A DNA stretch of 64,000 nucleotides from positions 558,001-622,000 of the forward strand of contig JAYWVB010000001.1 in the NCBI GenBank assembly GCA_039881045.1, read 5' to 3'. Shown in pieces: positions 33,369-44,591 of this stretch. The position numbers were made by a program, and so were the translations under genes. Within the stretch, counting starts at the first letter, position 1. Each line of letters begins with the position of its first letter. The stretch is from Chaetomium olivaceum. Lineage: Eukaryota > Ascomycota > Sordariomycetes > Sordariales > Chaetomiaceae. The notes beneath the pieces were generated by a model, which saw only the letters and a list, made by a program, of their open reading frames with translations, had not been told where the DNA came from and searched no databases.

Positions 33369-36300
33369 CGTGGGCGAACAGTCACTTTACGGGATATCGA
33401 AAAAGGAGACTGCACTCGAGTAGATAGATGTATGTTTTATTGGGTGGTCTCTTGCGACAGGTGCGAGACCGCTCGTCTTCCTGTTGGCCCGGTGAGCCCC
33501 GCCTGCAAGAGTGGAGTCGTCGTTCGGACGGCGAGGTTGGAGATGCGAGTGGTCAACTGGAATGTCGATGTGGCAGACAAGAGTCGATTTGCAGGCGCTG
33601 TTGTGTGAGAAGCAGCAGTCGAGTTATTGAGTATCCCGCAGTTCGGGTCGCCCTACCGCACCACAGAGCTCGAGGGAAGAGTCAAGGGCTGAAGAGGCTT
33701 TGTTGTGTCCGCTGCTTTTGTTGAACCTTGGCAGGCGATTGCAAGTGCCAGATAACACCTGGTGAGAAGCGGGCGGAGCCCAGCGTGACCCACCGTTTTG
33801 GGGTAAGACGGTCACCCTGTCTCAAAGTCACCTCCTGATTGGTTGGTTGGAGGCTTGTCGCTTCGCTTGTCTGCCCAGCTGCTTCAAGGGCGCACCGAGT
33901 ATGACGTTACGCAAGGACTGCCCGTGTAAGGCGAGGCGACGAACTGCAGTCTGCAGGAACTCCACCGAACGCCACGCCGTAATCTGGGGGCTGAACTCAT
34001 CGAGCTTTCCCCAAGGCAAATACTCTGTTCATTGCAAGGAGTTGGGACACTAAGTCCACTTTCGCTGTCGACGCATGACAAGTAACTCACTACAGACTAT
34101 ATACAATTTTATGGTGCATTTTTATATCCACGTTGTAGCCTCCATGTATCAAACCATAAGCGGCAACTCCAAGGTAATCGTCACCCATTAGTTGCCAGAT
34201 GTAACTATGTGTACAATGGTTCTCATGCAGGTCTAGGTCCAGTAGTTGTTAGATTCAATTGATGACGCAGGCATTTCAGCCTTTTTGGAGCTCGTTGCTC
34301 GACAAAATCATGTGGTGAATTCAGACAGTTTGTGTAACTCGAGGGGATTATTGACAGAGAAGTCAACTGAACAACTAAGTGGATTCGAACTTCACATTCC
34401 ATGCCAAAGACTGGACAATATTGGCTTTTCCTTTTTTCTTTTTTGCCTCCTTTTCGCTTCCTAATTTCGTGTCTTTTGTAAGGTTGAGGATAGGGAATGA
34501 GCAGGTGGACAAGTCAATTGCTCTGTAGCCTAGGTAGGTAAGTGCCAAACATCAAGCAACCTCACAACCCAGTGGAGGTGATGGGCTTGCATTAACGTGT
34601 AGCATCTCCACATCGCATCTAAAACGACATCATGGCTCAGCCTTTCAGGGGCCTGGAGGTTATGCTGCGAAGCTGCATGATGACCACAAACCTCCCAAAC
34701 AATATAGAAGGACAGATACGAGGCACTACTATGTTTTTGAGGAAGAATAGTTAAAAGGGCCAATATATAACCTCCACGAGATATTACTGCAATGCCGGAA
34801 GGGCAGATCCCAAGGTCCCGGCCGAGAGCCCTATGATGGTCTGAGAGAGGTTATGACAACCTGATGTGTAGGTCTTGAGGGCTTTTGCTCTCACAGAGGC
34901 ATCGCCATTCATCGGATAACCTTGTCAAATGCCATAACCCAATCCGAGACACTGACTCTAAGACCCGGGTGCACATCTTTGGCCCCTTGCAGATCAGGGA
35001 CTACAGGGACTGCAGGGCCCAGGGCCTCGGGGATGGAGATGAAAAGCAGATGCTAGGTGTTGTTGGTGGTTTGCAACGATACGGGCTTGATCACGAAAAG
35101 GGCCCTAGGAGCTGTAAAGTTGGGGCTTGAGGGAAACGAGTTGGGAAAGTTTGACTCCAGGGAACCTAGGAACTATCAGTACGCAACTTCCCTCAACAAA
35201 GTCCCACGCAGCCATTCTTTTGCCAGTGGCCGAAGCGTTCGTAATATTTTCAAGACGATCGATCCCCTTCGGAATAGAACTTGAACCGCTTGTCTTTGAG
35301 TCGCCCACGCAAGACCCAAGCGCCACTGTAATGGGATGGCAACTTGCTTCCAGGTCGGGCTTTATATGGAACATAGTGCTTTCTTAACGAACCGGCAGTT
35401 TTGGCTCGCCCGATGAACTATACTGTATTTCCCAGCACTCCCTTGCTCCAGTACCGAGTCCCATAATGACACTGCTCGGTTGCGCACCTTACCTAAGTAG
35501 GTAGGTATGTAACTAAGTTCATGTTCCGACTGAGGTGAGCACACCGTGGGCAAAAAGAAAACCCGAACTTCGAGTATCCGAATAACAATGTCGACCAGAC
35601 ATCGATTATAGCAACAAGAGAAAACCCATGCGGGGGTTAAAACACCGTTTTTTATTTTATTTTGATTTCTCACTTTTTCTTTTGAGTTCGGCTTTTCTAT
35701 TTTCCTTTTCCTTTGGCCAGAGGGTAGGCACCTTCTCTAGAATATATCGCACAATGGCAGGGACACCCTTTACCCGAACTTGGTCTTGATTCTCGCCTGT
35801 TCATGAGTGCAGGATAAAGTCAGATCGGGTCCATCGGGCCAGATCGGCGACAGTAGGCCTCACCCGGGACCCCGCGCTAACCCCACGGTTCCGCTAACGG
35901 CTCGAATTCACGAGATTTAAACTTTCCTTTTTCTCTCATTGTTTTATCGGCGGCAATCCGGGCAAGCGAAGTAAGTGAACGAGCATGCTTTGTCGGCCAA
36001 AAAACAAGCCCGGTGGGCGAGTTGGGAATAGCGCCTGCTCGCGTGGCCACAGAAAGCTGTGTGCGTTCGGCTATCCAAGACGTCGGGAATGCAAAACCGC
36101 CACGGGCCCGTTCGTCATGGGCCAACGCCGACCAATATGAAGAGGGTCTCCGATGACCTGCGCTGGCCCATTATAAGCGATGCGCAGCTGACGTGGCACT
36201 TCATTGCCGAAACCGTGCCGCCGCGGAGCTCGTCCCGAACTTTAGGGAGCGGGCGCGGGGGACGTGCCGTTGGGTAGCGTCCGTCATTCGGCGATCGATC

Positions 36301-37635
36301 ATGATTGGTGACCGGTCATTTCGCCGGTCATCAGTGTCACCATCCCGGGAAGAGGTACTGGAGGGTAGAAAGCAGCGCTTCTGACCAACCAGCTTCGGGT
36401 AGCTTTGTCAGAGAGCCTCAACGAGGCACGGGTCGGGCAAGATTCCCAGTCCCTCGTTGCCAGTGCCGCAATTTATCGCGTAGGAACTGGTGGCCAGCCT
36501 CGGTGTGTGAGTGAGCGCTGGGTGTGAGCCGTCAGATCTCGCGATAGTTCGCGTCGCCGTTGCTGCTGATATCGACCCCAAGAGAAGCAATGCCACTGCC
36601 ACCGGTCCGGTCACAGGTCTGGACTTCACATGACGCCGGGCGGAGGGTTGGCGGGGCCCTTACCGCCTACATGCCGGGCGAAATTCCATATCCGCGATTC
36701 GGAAATTGTATTTTCAAATTTGGTTGTAAGTGGCCAGGGGCGCAAACACACATCTGTTATAATACGGCGCCCACCAGCGCCGTGCTTCTGAGGATTTTCA
36801 AACCATGTTTTTGATTTTGCTTTCCTCCAAAAATATGACAAACATAACATTGCTTAACATGAATGCTTCTTCCAACGCCGCCGAGTTATCCTAGAGGTAG
36901 CATGATTGCAAGGTCCGGGTAAGCAAAGTAACTGTTCACCAACCAAGTTGGTCACGCCTACTAACACCGAAGCAGCAAAGTCAGGAGAGAGCACGCTCAT
37001 ATCAACGCATGGCCCACGGCATGTTAGGCTTCCCGGACGACACATGAATCCTCCGCTAGCGCCCGCACCGCCGTAACCGGCCGCAGGTGCAGAGGGAGAA
37101 GCATGGCGGAAGAAAGAGGAGAGGGGGTGCACCCCGCGCTCTCCAGGTCGCGGGGATGGCGAAATCCCCGACATATTGCGGCTCTGCCCACCTGTCGGGC
37201 CGTCTTTTCCTATCCAGAAGAAGTTCCGGGCTGTCGCCATCTGCAACCCCCGAGCAGCTGTCGCCAACCCAAAGCTCGCCCGCCTACCAATAAGACCGCC
37301 GCTCATTCATGCACAACCACGGCTTGTGGGTGCCGGCAACTCTCAACTGGATACTCGATCTGTTCATGTGGACGCTTGCTGCCAGGCCGGTCTGGCATCA
37401 ACCCCGCTTGGGTTGTGGCCTGCTTTGACGTCTTAATGTCCCAGATGGCGGTTATATAACAAGCTAGGGATTCCGGGATGGGGCACATTGGACCACCCTT
37501 CACCCAACACCATCAAGCCTCAGCGAACGCCCTTCCAACATTCCATAGCTCGCCGGTCTGCTCGTTCCAAGCAGCCCATTTAAACATACACGAAAACCAC
37601 TCGGCCATTGGCGTCTGAATCCCTGGGGCATAACG

Positions 37636-37743
37636 ATGGCAGACGAGGACCCGAGAGATCCATTTTACAGGAGACCTCCTCCGCCGCCACCACCACCACC
37701 ACCACGGCCGCCAACGCCGCCGCCGCCGCCAAGTTCAGATTAA
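37636..37743 (+). CDS. Possible small proline-rich ORF, very uncertain
   Basis: An ATG in acceptable context (GATGGC) opens a 35-codon frame starting MADEDPRDPFYRRP, followed by 10 prolines, then RPPT, five prolines and SSD before TAA. The proline runs come from a CCG/CCA microsatellite. It may be a genuine small ORF, a first exon, or chance translation of a repeat. There is no homology evidence, so treat it as a candidate only. Confidence 0.15.
   Translation: MADEDPRDPFYRRPPPPPPPPPPRPPTPPPPPSSD
37675..37732 (+). repeat. CCG/CCA microsatellite
   Basis: Trinucleotide repeat of CCN units: CCT2, CCG2, CCA6, then an interruption and CCG4 with CCA. It lies in the gene-poor 33-38.7 kb region. Confidence 0.85.
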
Positions 37744-38711
37744 GGGAATCCCGTAACTACATGCTCAGCCAGCTAAGCATACTTTGTTCTGGTGAGCGCT
37801 CTGGAGCCGTTAAAAGGTTCCGAAGACGTGGGCGCGACTCGCGACCGGTCCCAAGTGCGCCCAAACTAACCTTGCGACTCTACAGAAGCAGTAACACAAG
37901 GCAGCGCAGAATGGCATTATCTCGACGCCCCTCGTCATCGTAAACACCATGACGTCAAACAAGAGGGCGTTGTTCCGACGGAGAAGAAGCAAGACTGTTC
38001 TTGTTTGGTGACGGAAGACAACCCCTGGCGGAGTCAATCAGCAACCTCGGCACTCTCATATCTGTTTTGCTTTACTTTACGTTGACTTTCTGTGCCTCTT
38101 GTTTCCCCCTTTCCTATATCGCATGACAATAGTGGAACACGCAAACACCCCGCCTGCAATAGGTGGTTATGAGTCACGATCTTATACCCAGGCAGATACC
38201 ATTTTTCTTATCTTCAGGGGGTTCTTCCCCCATCCCACATTCGTTTCATTCCTCCTTCGGGCAGCGTGCCGCTACACGCGACCGGTAACGTTATGCAAGG
38301 AGCACGTTGAAGTGAGCGTTTGTATTTAGCTACGAGCCATAGCCCGTTTATTCCGACCGGGCCCAAGAATGCTACCATTTGTGCTCGTCGTCGTTCCTCC
38401 TTTTCGTGTCCCTGCCCTCGTATGGTCATTGTCGTCGGTGCGTAATATACGGAATAAGGTTGTGTAACATATCGTTGAATTTTATTCCTATTTCTCTCAT
38501 ATTAAAACAAAACAGCTACGAAGCCCATCTAGCCGTTCGCGCCCCCAATGCGGCTTCCGCTCTGGTAAACCAGCCATCTATAGACCCACCTAGTTATGGC
38601 CACAACCTTTGCGAGTCGAGCTAGCAACCCATGTACGTCATCGAACCTCATCACCAATCCTCCAGCGTTGTTTCACACCTACTTTCTTCCCATAATCCTC
38701 AAAAAGCAGCT

Positions 38712-40147
38712 CTAAAAAGCGCTCAAATCCAATGGCACACTGCTCCCCCTGCCAGCGCGATACTTGCGCGGGCCCCCCGTAAAATTCCTCGGCTTGGGGA
38801 AATTCTCCTCGCCGTGAAAGCGCCACCGCGAGTCCTGTACCACATACCGCTCACCTCCCCCGCCGCCGCCGGACGAGGTAGAGAGTCCAGGTGATGGCGA
38901 CGGGCCGCGGCCCGGGCTTGGGGTCTTGGAGCCGCCGCCGTTGGGCGCGAGCGTGAAGTTGCTGGGGTCTAGCATCGAGAGCATGGATGATGCGCGGCCC
39001 GATGCGCTCGAGGCGGAGGGAGAGGGATGGGGGAGGTGGTGCTGGTGCAGCTGAGGGCGGTGGTGGAGGGGCTGGCGCCGCTGGTGGGGAGATTGGAGGC
39101 GCTGAGCGTGATGGTCCGTTTGGCGGGGGCGGAGGCGGAGGTGGGGGTGCGGCTCCCGGGGGTGGCCCGACGCTGGACGCAGCGCGTATGGCTGCCTGCG
39201 CGGCAATACTCTGAGATATGTTACTTGTTGACGCGGACGGCGGAGGAGGTGGCGGTTGTGAGCGCGCTGGGGCTGGGGGCGGCCGTGGAGCAGCAGCGGG
39301 AGGAGGAGGGGGAGGAGCTGGAGGTGGTGAAAATGCGGACGGTGATGGTGTCGGGGGTGCGAAAGACGGCGGCGGCGGCGGCGGCGGCGCGGCGGATGGG
39401 ACAGTCGAGGAAGGCTTCCTAGAGCCTGGAGGGGGCGGCGGTGGCTTCTTGCCGACCGGAGGTGGTCGGCCCTTTTTCGGAAAGCTCGGCGCGCTGCTTG
39501 CGCTGGGAAGGGATGGCCTGCCGGGTACCGGCGGGGCAGCAGCAGCAGGTGGTCTCGGAGCGGCTCGCGGAGGTGCCTCTGATTCTGACAAGTATGAAGC
39601 GTCTCGGTTTGCTGTAAGAAGTTAGATACGTAATGATGAGAGGTTCCCGAACAACGTCTTACCCCCTGTCGCAACACCCCCGCCTGTCTTTCGTAGCTTC
39701 GGCATCCCCCCCGTAAAGAGACCGGCAAGTTGCGGAGGTCCATCCATGCTTGATCCGGCGGGTTGAGCCCTGTCGCTCTGCTCGCTGTTGCTTCTTGCAC
39801 GGGCGCCGGGGACAGGAGGGGCGAGACCGCCTGGTGCTTTCGGTAGCCCCGGGATGGGGGGTGCGCCGAGCCCTGACGGGCCCGGGCCGCCTCCTGATGA
39901 GGATTTGGCTACTATGGGTGCGGAACGGTCGTTTGTGACAGTCTTCTTCAGCGCCCTCCCCTTGTGAATATCTGCGAGAAGCGCTCCCTGTGAGTGCGTT
40001 AGCGTGGCTCTCGCGAAACTTGGCCAGGATCAAACGGACCCTCGCTGGCGCGGCCGCGACAGCTGCTGGTGGTGGTGGAGGGGGAGGCGGCGGCGGTCCG
40101 CCAAACCCTGGGGGTGGCGGAGGAGGGGGCGGTGGAGGAGGAGGCAT
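38712..40147 (-). CDS. vrp1: Verprolin / WIP-family actin-regulating protein, frameshifted
   Basis: Cortical actin regulator that binds G-actin and WASP/Las17. Exons are 40147-40040, 39987-39663 and 39611-38712. The start is a block of 12 prolines followed by GFGG and another proline block. The WH2 actin-binding motif is split by intron 1: ...APAR joins GALLADIHKGRALKKT, containing the LKKT core. Long Pro/Ala/Ser segments with many SH3- and profilin-type PPPPP stretches fill the middle. The C-terminal WASP-binding region reads DSRWRFHGEENFPKPRNF and ends SSVPLDLSAF. The frame breaks at a five-base run, 39029-39033; with one fewer base the protein is 443 residues and the conserved C-terminus joins in frame. 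Domain order and both end motifs make the call firm. Confidence 0.92.
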
Positions 40148-40932
40148 CGTGAGTAACTTCGGGGTCGACGTCGATAGGTATCGATGGGTCGAGTGGTAGG
40201 TGGGGGAAAACGAAGGGGGTAGGCGGTGCTCTAAGCCTTGGCTAACTCGGCGATGGTACGGAAAAGGAAGAGGATCTCAAGCCAAGTTTTGAAAATCCCG
40301 ACGTGGATAACTGTGGTGCAAAGCGGGCGGTTGTCGTCGAGGTTGGGGAAGGGACAAGCAAGGCTCGACGCTCGCAGCGTGAGGTGGTTGTTGAACGTTG
40401 TTGAAAGTTGACAGTCTCAGGTTGCTCCGAGTTGCCCTGCGCCTGCGTCACTTCCCTGGGCTGTGGGCTTGTGGGGAGGCTAACCTTGGCGCCAAGTTGG
40501 GATGCATATCGGATCGCCTAATCGCCCCTTTATCTGCGAATTTCTTGACTGCAAAGTATGTACCCATGGATGCAACAATCGAGGTAACAGGTGGGGTTTC
40601 AGCTCAATTGAGGCCCTGGACCCTGGCTTAATGCAACGATCTGCACCATCGCGCGTAAAGTTCATGAGCTCTCTTTCAACATCACTGAGAGCTTCACCTC
40701 TCCAGCTTTTTATTTTCCTATCTCGACCTGTTCCATCCGCCTAACTCAAGCTTCCAACAATTTACTTGATTGCTTTAACGCCATCTCGACCGGCTGGTGG
40801 TTTTAGACTGGTGCTGAGATCGACCCGGCCGAACCGGGTTGGCATCAAGTGATTGAGTTCAATCCTTGATTTTGGGAGGGAAGGGAGTGCCGTTGTTTTA
40901 CTTTTTCAGGAGCTATTGGCTTGTCAGCAGCC
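40148..40932. promoter_or_regulatory. Divergent intergenic region, verprolin / mitochondrial protein
   Basis: A 785-base promoter space between start codons on opposite strands. Short plus-strand open frames precede the 40933 start. No assigned element. Confidence 0.5.
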
Positions 40933-42258
40933 ATGATACGCCGGACATATTCGCCCAGCTCCGGGTTGCGGCTTTGTCAGGGCTGCGGGTTCGTTTCCGG
41001 GCACCAATCGATACAATCCACGAACCGGCCTTCAGTGATGCTGCAGTTCGGGCGACGCACCGCCGATATGTCCCGAACAGTCTCGATCCGGCCGGGCGCA
41101 GCCCGCCTTTTCACAACCTCCCAGCCGTGTCTAAGGGTCAAACAATCGCAGGAAGTCCAAGCCCCGGATGTCTCGAAGACCCGGTTTGGCAGGACAACCA
41201 CGGCAGCAACCCACCAACCACCCGGGGTAGAACCTGCAGTGGTCGCTTCTACTGTGCGCCAGATCCTCACGGCTTTCCTCGGCCCCGGTGGTATTCCGTC
41301 CGAAGAATTCACTCTGTCGGCGCTGCGGGCGCTTGCGCAGATTGAGGTGAGGCAGGTGCCGGACGCTGGAGAGCGTCGCTCCGATGACGTCGCCGCCGAA
41401 ACACGCAGGCCAGCCTCGCAACTCCTAGGACTGGATGACATGGCCCCAAAGGCTGGTGAAGTCATTCGGCCACAGAGTCCCTCACAACGGTCACAGGACG
41501 CGATAGACCAGATCTCGGATGCGGCATACACGATTGTTACCCACAAGACGGTGGTCATCACCCGGACAATCCTCGCCGAATACGTCCAACTAGAAGCCCG
41601 ACTTGGTAGGGCAAAGAACTTGCCGCAGATCCTCGATTTGTACGCGAGTAAGCCCAAGCCTAAGATGGCCTCAAACACCATCAAGTACGTCGAGCGCAAC
41701 CCGAACAAGGCGGAAAGCGCAGTCGACCCTGCAGTCGCCGATATGGCCCTGGATGCGGCAATCGAGGCCAAGGACCTGGGGGCTGCGGTCGGCATTTTGG
41801 AAACCACGTACGCATCCAAGGCGTTTTTGCGGTCGAAACTCATCAAGAAGGCGCTCATTCCGGGACTCGCATTCATTGGTACCCCGGTCGGAGTCTACTA
41901 TGCCGCTACCCAGTTGGCACAACTGCAGCACGCTCTGGAACCCAAGATCGCGACGGGTTTTGCCTTTGCCGGCGCTATTTGTTATGTGGGGTTCACTGCC
42001 ACCATCGGTGCGGTGGCCCACTTCACGGCAAACGATCAAATGAAGCGGGTGACGTGGGCGCTGGGCACCCCGCTGCGCCATAGGTGGCTCTATGAGGAGG
42101 AGCGGGCCGCCCTCGACAAGATTGCCTGCTCTTTTGGCTTTTCGGAGGAGCACCGCTACGGTGAGGAGGAGGGGGAAGAGTTCCTATGGCTCCGAGAATA
42201 TATACTGAGCAGGTCCATGATCCTCGACGCGGTGGATCTCATGCCGGGCATGAACTAG
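40933..42258 (+). CDS. Conserved mitochondrial membrane protein, unknown function
   Basis: Single-exon protein of 441 residues not matched to a characterised family. The N-terminus MIRRTYSPSSGLRLCQG and the next 80 residues are rich in Arg/Ser/Thr with few acids, as in a mitochondrial presequence; RLFTTSQPCLR resembles a processing region. The middle has helical repeats, for example THKTVVITRTILAEYVQL and NLPQILDLYASKPKPK, resembling a PPR-like hairpin. Two transmembrane helices follow, ALIPGLAFIGTPVGVYYAA and IATGFAFAGAICYVGFTA, the second continuing to TIGAVAHFTANDQM. The C-terminal matrix- or space-facing domain contains RVTWALGTPLRHRW and ends DAVDLMPGMN. I recall orthologues across Pezizomycotina with the same VTWA-G-PLR-RW block but no known role. 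An inner-membrane location is inferred. Confidence 0.75.
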   Translation: MIRRTYSPSSGLRLCQGCGFVSGHQSIQSTNRPSVMLQFGRRTADMSRTVSIRPGAARLFTTSQPCLRVKQSQEVQAPDVSKTRFGRTTTAATHQPPGVEPAVVASTVRQILTAFLGPGGIPSEEFTLSALRALAQIEVRQVPDAGERRSDDVAAETRRPASQLLGLDDMAPKAGEVIRPQSPSQRSQDAIDQISDAAYTIVTHKTVVITRTILAEYVQLEARLGRAKNLPQILDLYASKPKPKMASNTIKYVERNPNKAESAVDPAVADMALDAAIEAKDLGAAVGILETTYASKAFLRSKLIKKALIPGLAFIGTPVGVYYAATQLAQLQHALEPKIATGFAFAGAICYVGFTATIGAVAHFTANDQMKRVTWALGTPLRHRWLYEEERAALDKIACSFGFSEEHRYGEEEGEEFLWLREYILSRSMILDAVDLMPGMN

Positions 42259-43210
42259 TTAAGGGATCGTCGAGGCGGGTGAGGCGGGCGAGGTGGGCGC
42301 TGTGAGACTGAGTGACGGAGTGACGGGGTGACGGAGGAGAGAATGACGGCAGCTGATGACGGTGACGAGATGAAGGCGGTGCGCGTCGTGGGACACCAAC
42401 GGCTTGGCACCTTGCACCGAAAGGCCGTTGCGGAAACTCCGATCGTCGCCCATTCGGACCTGGGCCAGTCTTGGCTCAACAACTTCCTTACCGCCGCCGC
42501 GACTGATCGGCCGTGGCGCTCGCTCTGCCGCAGCCGCCGTGGCCGCCAAGCCGTGTGGAGCAAAATGTCAATCTATGTACCTTGTGCATACCAAACCGCC
42601 GAGACGGGCCTCAAGGCCATTCAAAATCGATGACTGTGCAAGGCTCACTTCTGCGGCTTTCCATGCTTCGCCCGTACAGATTACAATCACGACACTTGGC
42701 TTTTCACGCCGTCAACACCCCCCATTCTACACGACACCCCTCCCCCCCCTGGAGAGGGCGTTGGTCTATGGACTTGGTATGAACCCCTGTCAACACCATG
42801 CTAGGGAGTTTCTCAACACCTTGTCGTCCACGACTCCAGCAGTGGTCGGGGTACCGGGGTGTTCGGGTGCGGCTGCGGAATTGCTGCACCAGTGAGATGT
42901 GGGTGTTCTGCCGATGCAGATATCCCGACCGCACCTCCTTTCGCTTTTCTCAACGTGCGTGTCCCACAGCAGCTGGCATGTCTTGTTGATATAAACCCCC
43001 CAGACGATCCTATCTCCCGGTCCCCTGGGACCCATCACCCCCATGATCATAGTTCAAGACATCTTCCCGACGCCACCGGGGATTTTATGCTGGTCTTTGT
43101 GAGCGCACTAGCTTCAAGAACGCCCATACCTCCCGTTCTTCTTAGCCATCGACTTCTTCTGTTTCCCATCTCATCACTCCTCATCTCCATTCTCGTCTTC
43201 CGGTCCATTT
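42259..43210. other. Intergenic with 9-bp tandem repeat
   Basis: Just after the stop codon, 42,308-42,340 holds about three tandem units of GAGTGACGG. The remainder is the promoter side of the four-TM protein gene. C7-C8 runs occur near 42,740. No gene recognised. Confidence 0.55.
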
Positions 43211-44591
43211 ATGATTCCCCGCCAGCCGAGTATGGCCGGCGGTTTTGACCCCATCGACCCGGAACGGTGTGCCCACTATGCCGGCTTCGCTTCCCACCTG
43301 GACCGGAAGTCCTTTGACTTTCTCTACTGGTTTCTTTTCGTTCTCGTCATATTCATGCTATTCCTGTCGTCATGGAAAATACAGCGGGTTCGTCTCTCCC
43401 CGCCGTCCGAGTCTCCAGTTCCCTTAATATCGTTTTGTAGTAGCGAGACTAACATGTCTCTGTCCGTGTTTCTAGTGACCTCGAGAAGATCCGGGTCCTC
43501 GGCCTAGAGCCGGGTTCCCGCCCGTACAAGAACAGGATGAAGAAATGCATGGTCATTTGCACCATCTACGCCTCGGTGGCTATCGTGGGTGTCATCATGG
43601 AGGTGTACGCCCTCATGGCCTTGCAGTTCTGCGACGGCGAGGACCTCATGCCGCTCTATTGGTCGACCTGGACCATGATGCAAGTCGGGTCCGTGATTGC
43701 CATCCTGGGCATCCAGCTCGCCATCTTCAACAGCTTGCGAGGGAGCAAAAACCCGTAAGTTACCTTCTTCTCTCCCTACCAATCTTACCACTGCAATGCG
43801 CGATACCCATTCGCATCAACATGCGCTCGGTTAGCCGCCCATTGCAGAGTTTTTTCTTTTCTCTTTTCGCCCAAAACGGGAAATTGTTTGCTGACATGGT
43901 CCTATTTCCCCCTTAACGCAGACCCTGGGCCTTAGCTCTCGGCACGCCAATTTTGGTTGTTGCAGGCATCGGCCACGCCGTCCACGGGGCCGTGCACAAG
44001 CGAGTCAAGCGGGTGCGGTCCATGAGCCGTGGTAGGCGGCGAGGCGTGTCCACATCGGACGGTTTGCCCATGAGCAGAGAGTAAGTCGCATTTCCTCCCC
44101 ACCTCCTCCCTACCGACACACACGGAGAGAGGGAGAAAAACAGCAAACAGGAGCGGGCGTCAGGCTAACCACCCCCAACCAGAATAACCCTCCGCGCGGA
44201 TGAGAGCGAGCGCGAGGACCCCGAGATCCCCGCGCGCTTCGTCGGCCTGACCGCCGACGGCGCCCCCATCCTCCGCTTCACCGAGGACCCGGGCAAGATC
44301 GAGCCCGAGCACGGCACCGTGCTCGGGCGCGGCGACGGGCACGTCATCGTCGCGTTCAAGAAGGCCATGAAGGTGGTTCGCGACAGCGACGACAGCAACA
44401 ACGACAGCGATGGCGGTGGTCCCAATGGGGGTGGAAGCAGCAGCAGTGGTGGCTATGGTCGCGGGAGGACTCTCGGCAACGGCACCGGCGAGACCCCCGG
44501 GAGCGTGACGCCTACCCCTAGGTCGCCTGTTGTGAGGATTGCTTCGCCCCCGAGGATGAGCCCGGGGAAGTGGGAAGATTCGGCTGTGTGA
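43211..44591 (+). CDS. Four-TM membrane protein, unknown function
   Basis: Exons are 43211-43387, 43476-43754, 43922-44080 and 44183-44591. Translation may begin at 43211 or at the second ATG, 43232 (MAGGFDPIDPERC). Four hydrophobic helices are visible: FLYWFLFVLVIFMLFLSSW, CMVICTIYASVAIVGVIM, STWTMMQVGSVIAILGIQ and LALGTPILVVAGIGHAVHG. Conserved-looking soluble motifs are DLEKIRVLGLEPGSRPYK between helices 1 and 2 and ALQFCDGEDLMPLYW between 2 and 3. The C-terminus is cytosolic-type: basic, then acidic, then Ser/Gly/Pro-rich. The first junction is out of phase by one base (CAGCGGG before the donor at 43388); one G fewer gives IQRDLEKIR and a 340-residue protein. I recognise related fungal sequences but no function. 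Confidence 0.7.

Larger units (their letters stand above)
33369..38711. other. 5.3-kb region without a supported gene
   Basis: Longest gene-free stretch in the window. Open frames here (the longest about 150 codons at 36854-37306, minus) carry no recognisable domain. Composition varies: 34.1-35.7 kb is noticeably AT-rich, whereas 35.8-37.3 kb is GC-rich. TAGGTAGGTA occurs at about 34,532 and 35,497. A (CCG/CCA) microsatellite at 37,675-37,732 lies in a 35-codon open frame described separately. The 3' part must contain the 3' UTR of verprolin. No transposon termini or tRNA were recognised. Confidence 0.5.

Noticed and set aside
36854..37306. Minus-strand open frame of 150 codons in the gene-poor region
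   Set aside because: GC-rich segment, no domain, and no conserved-looking block.
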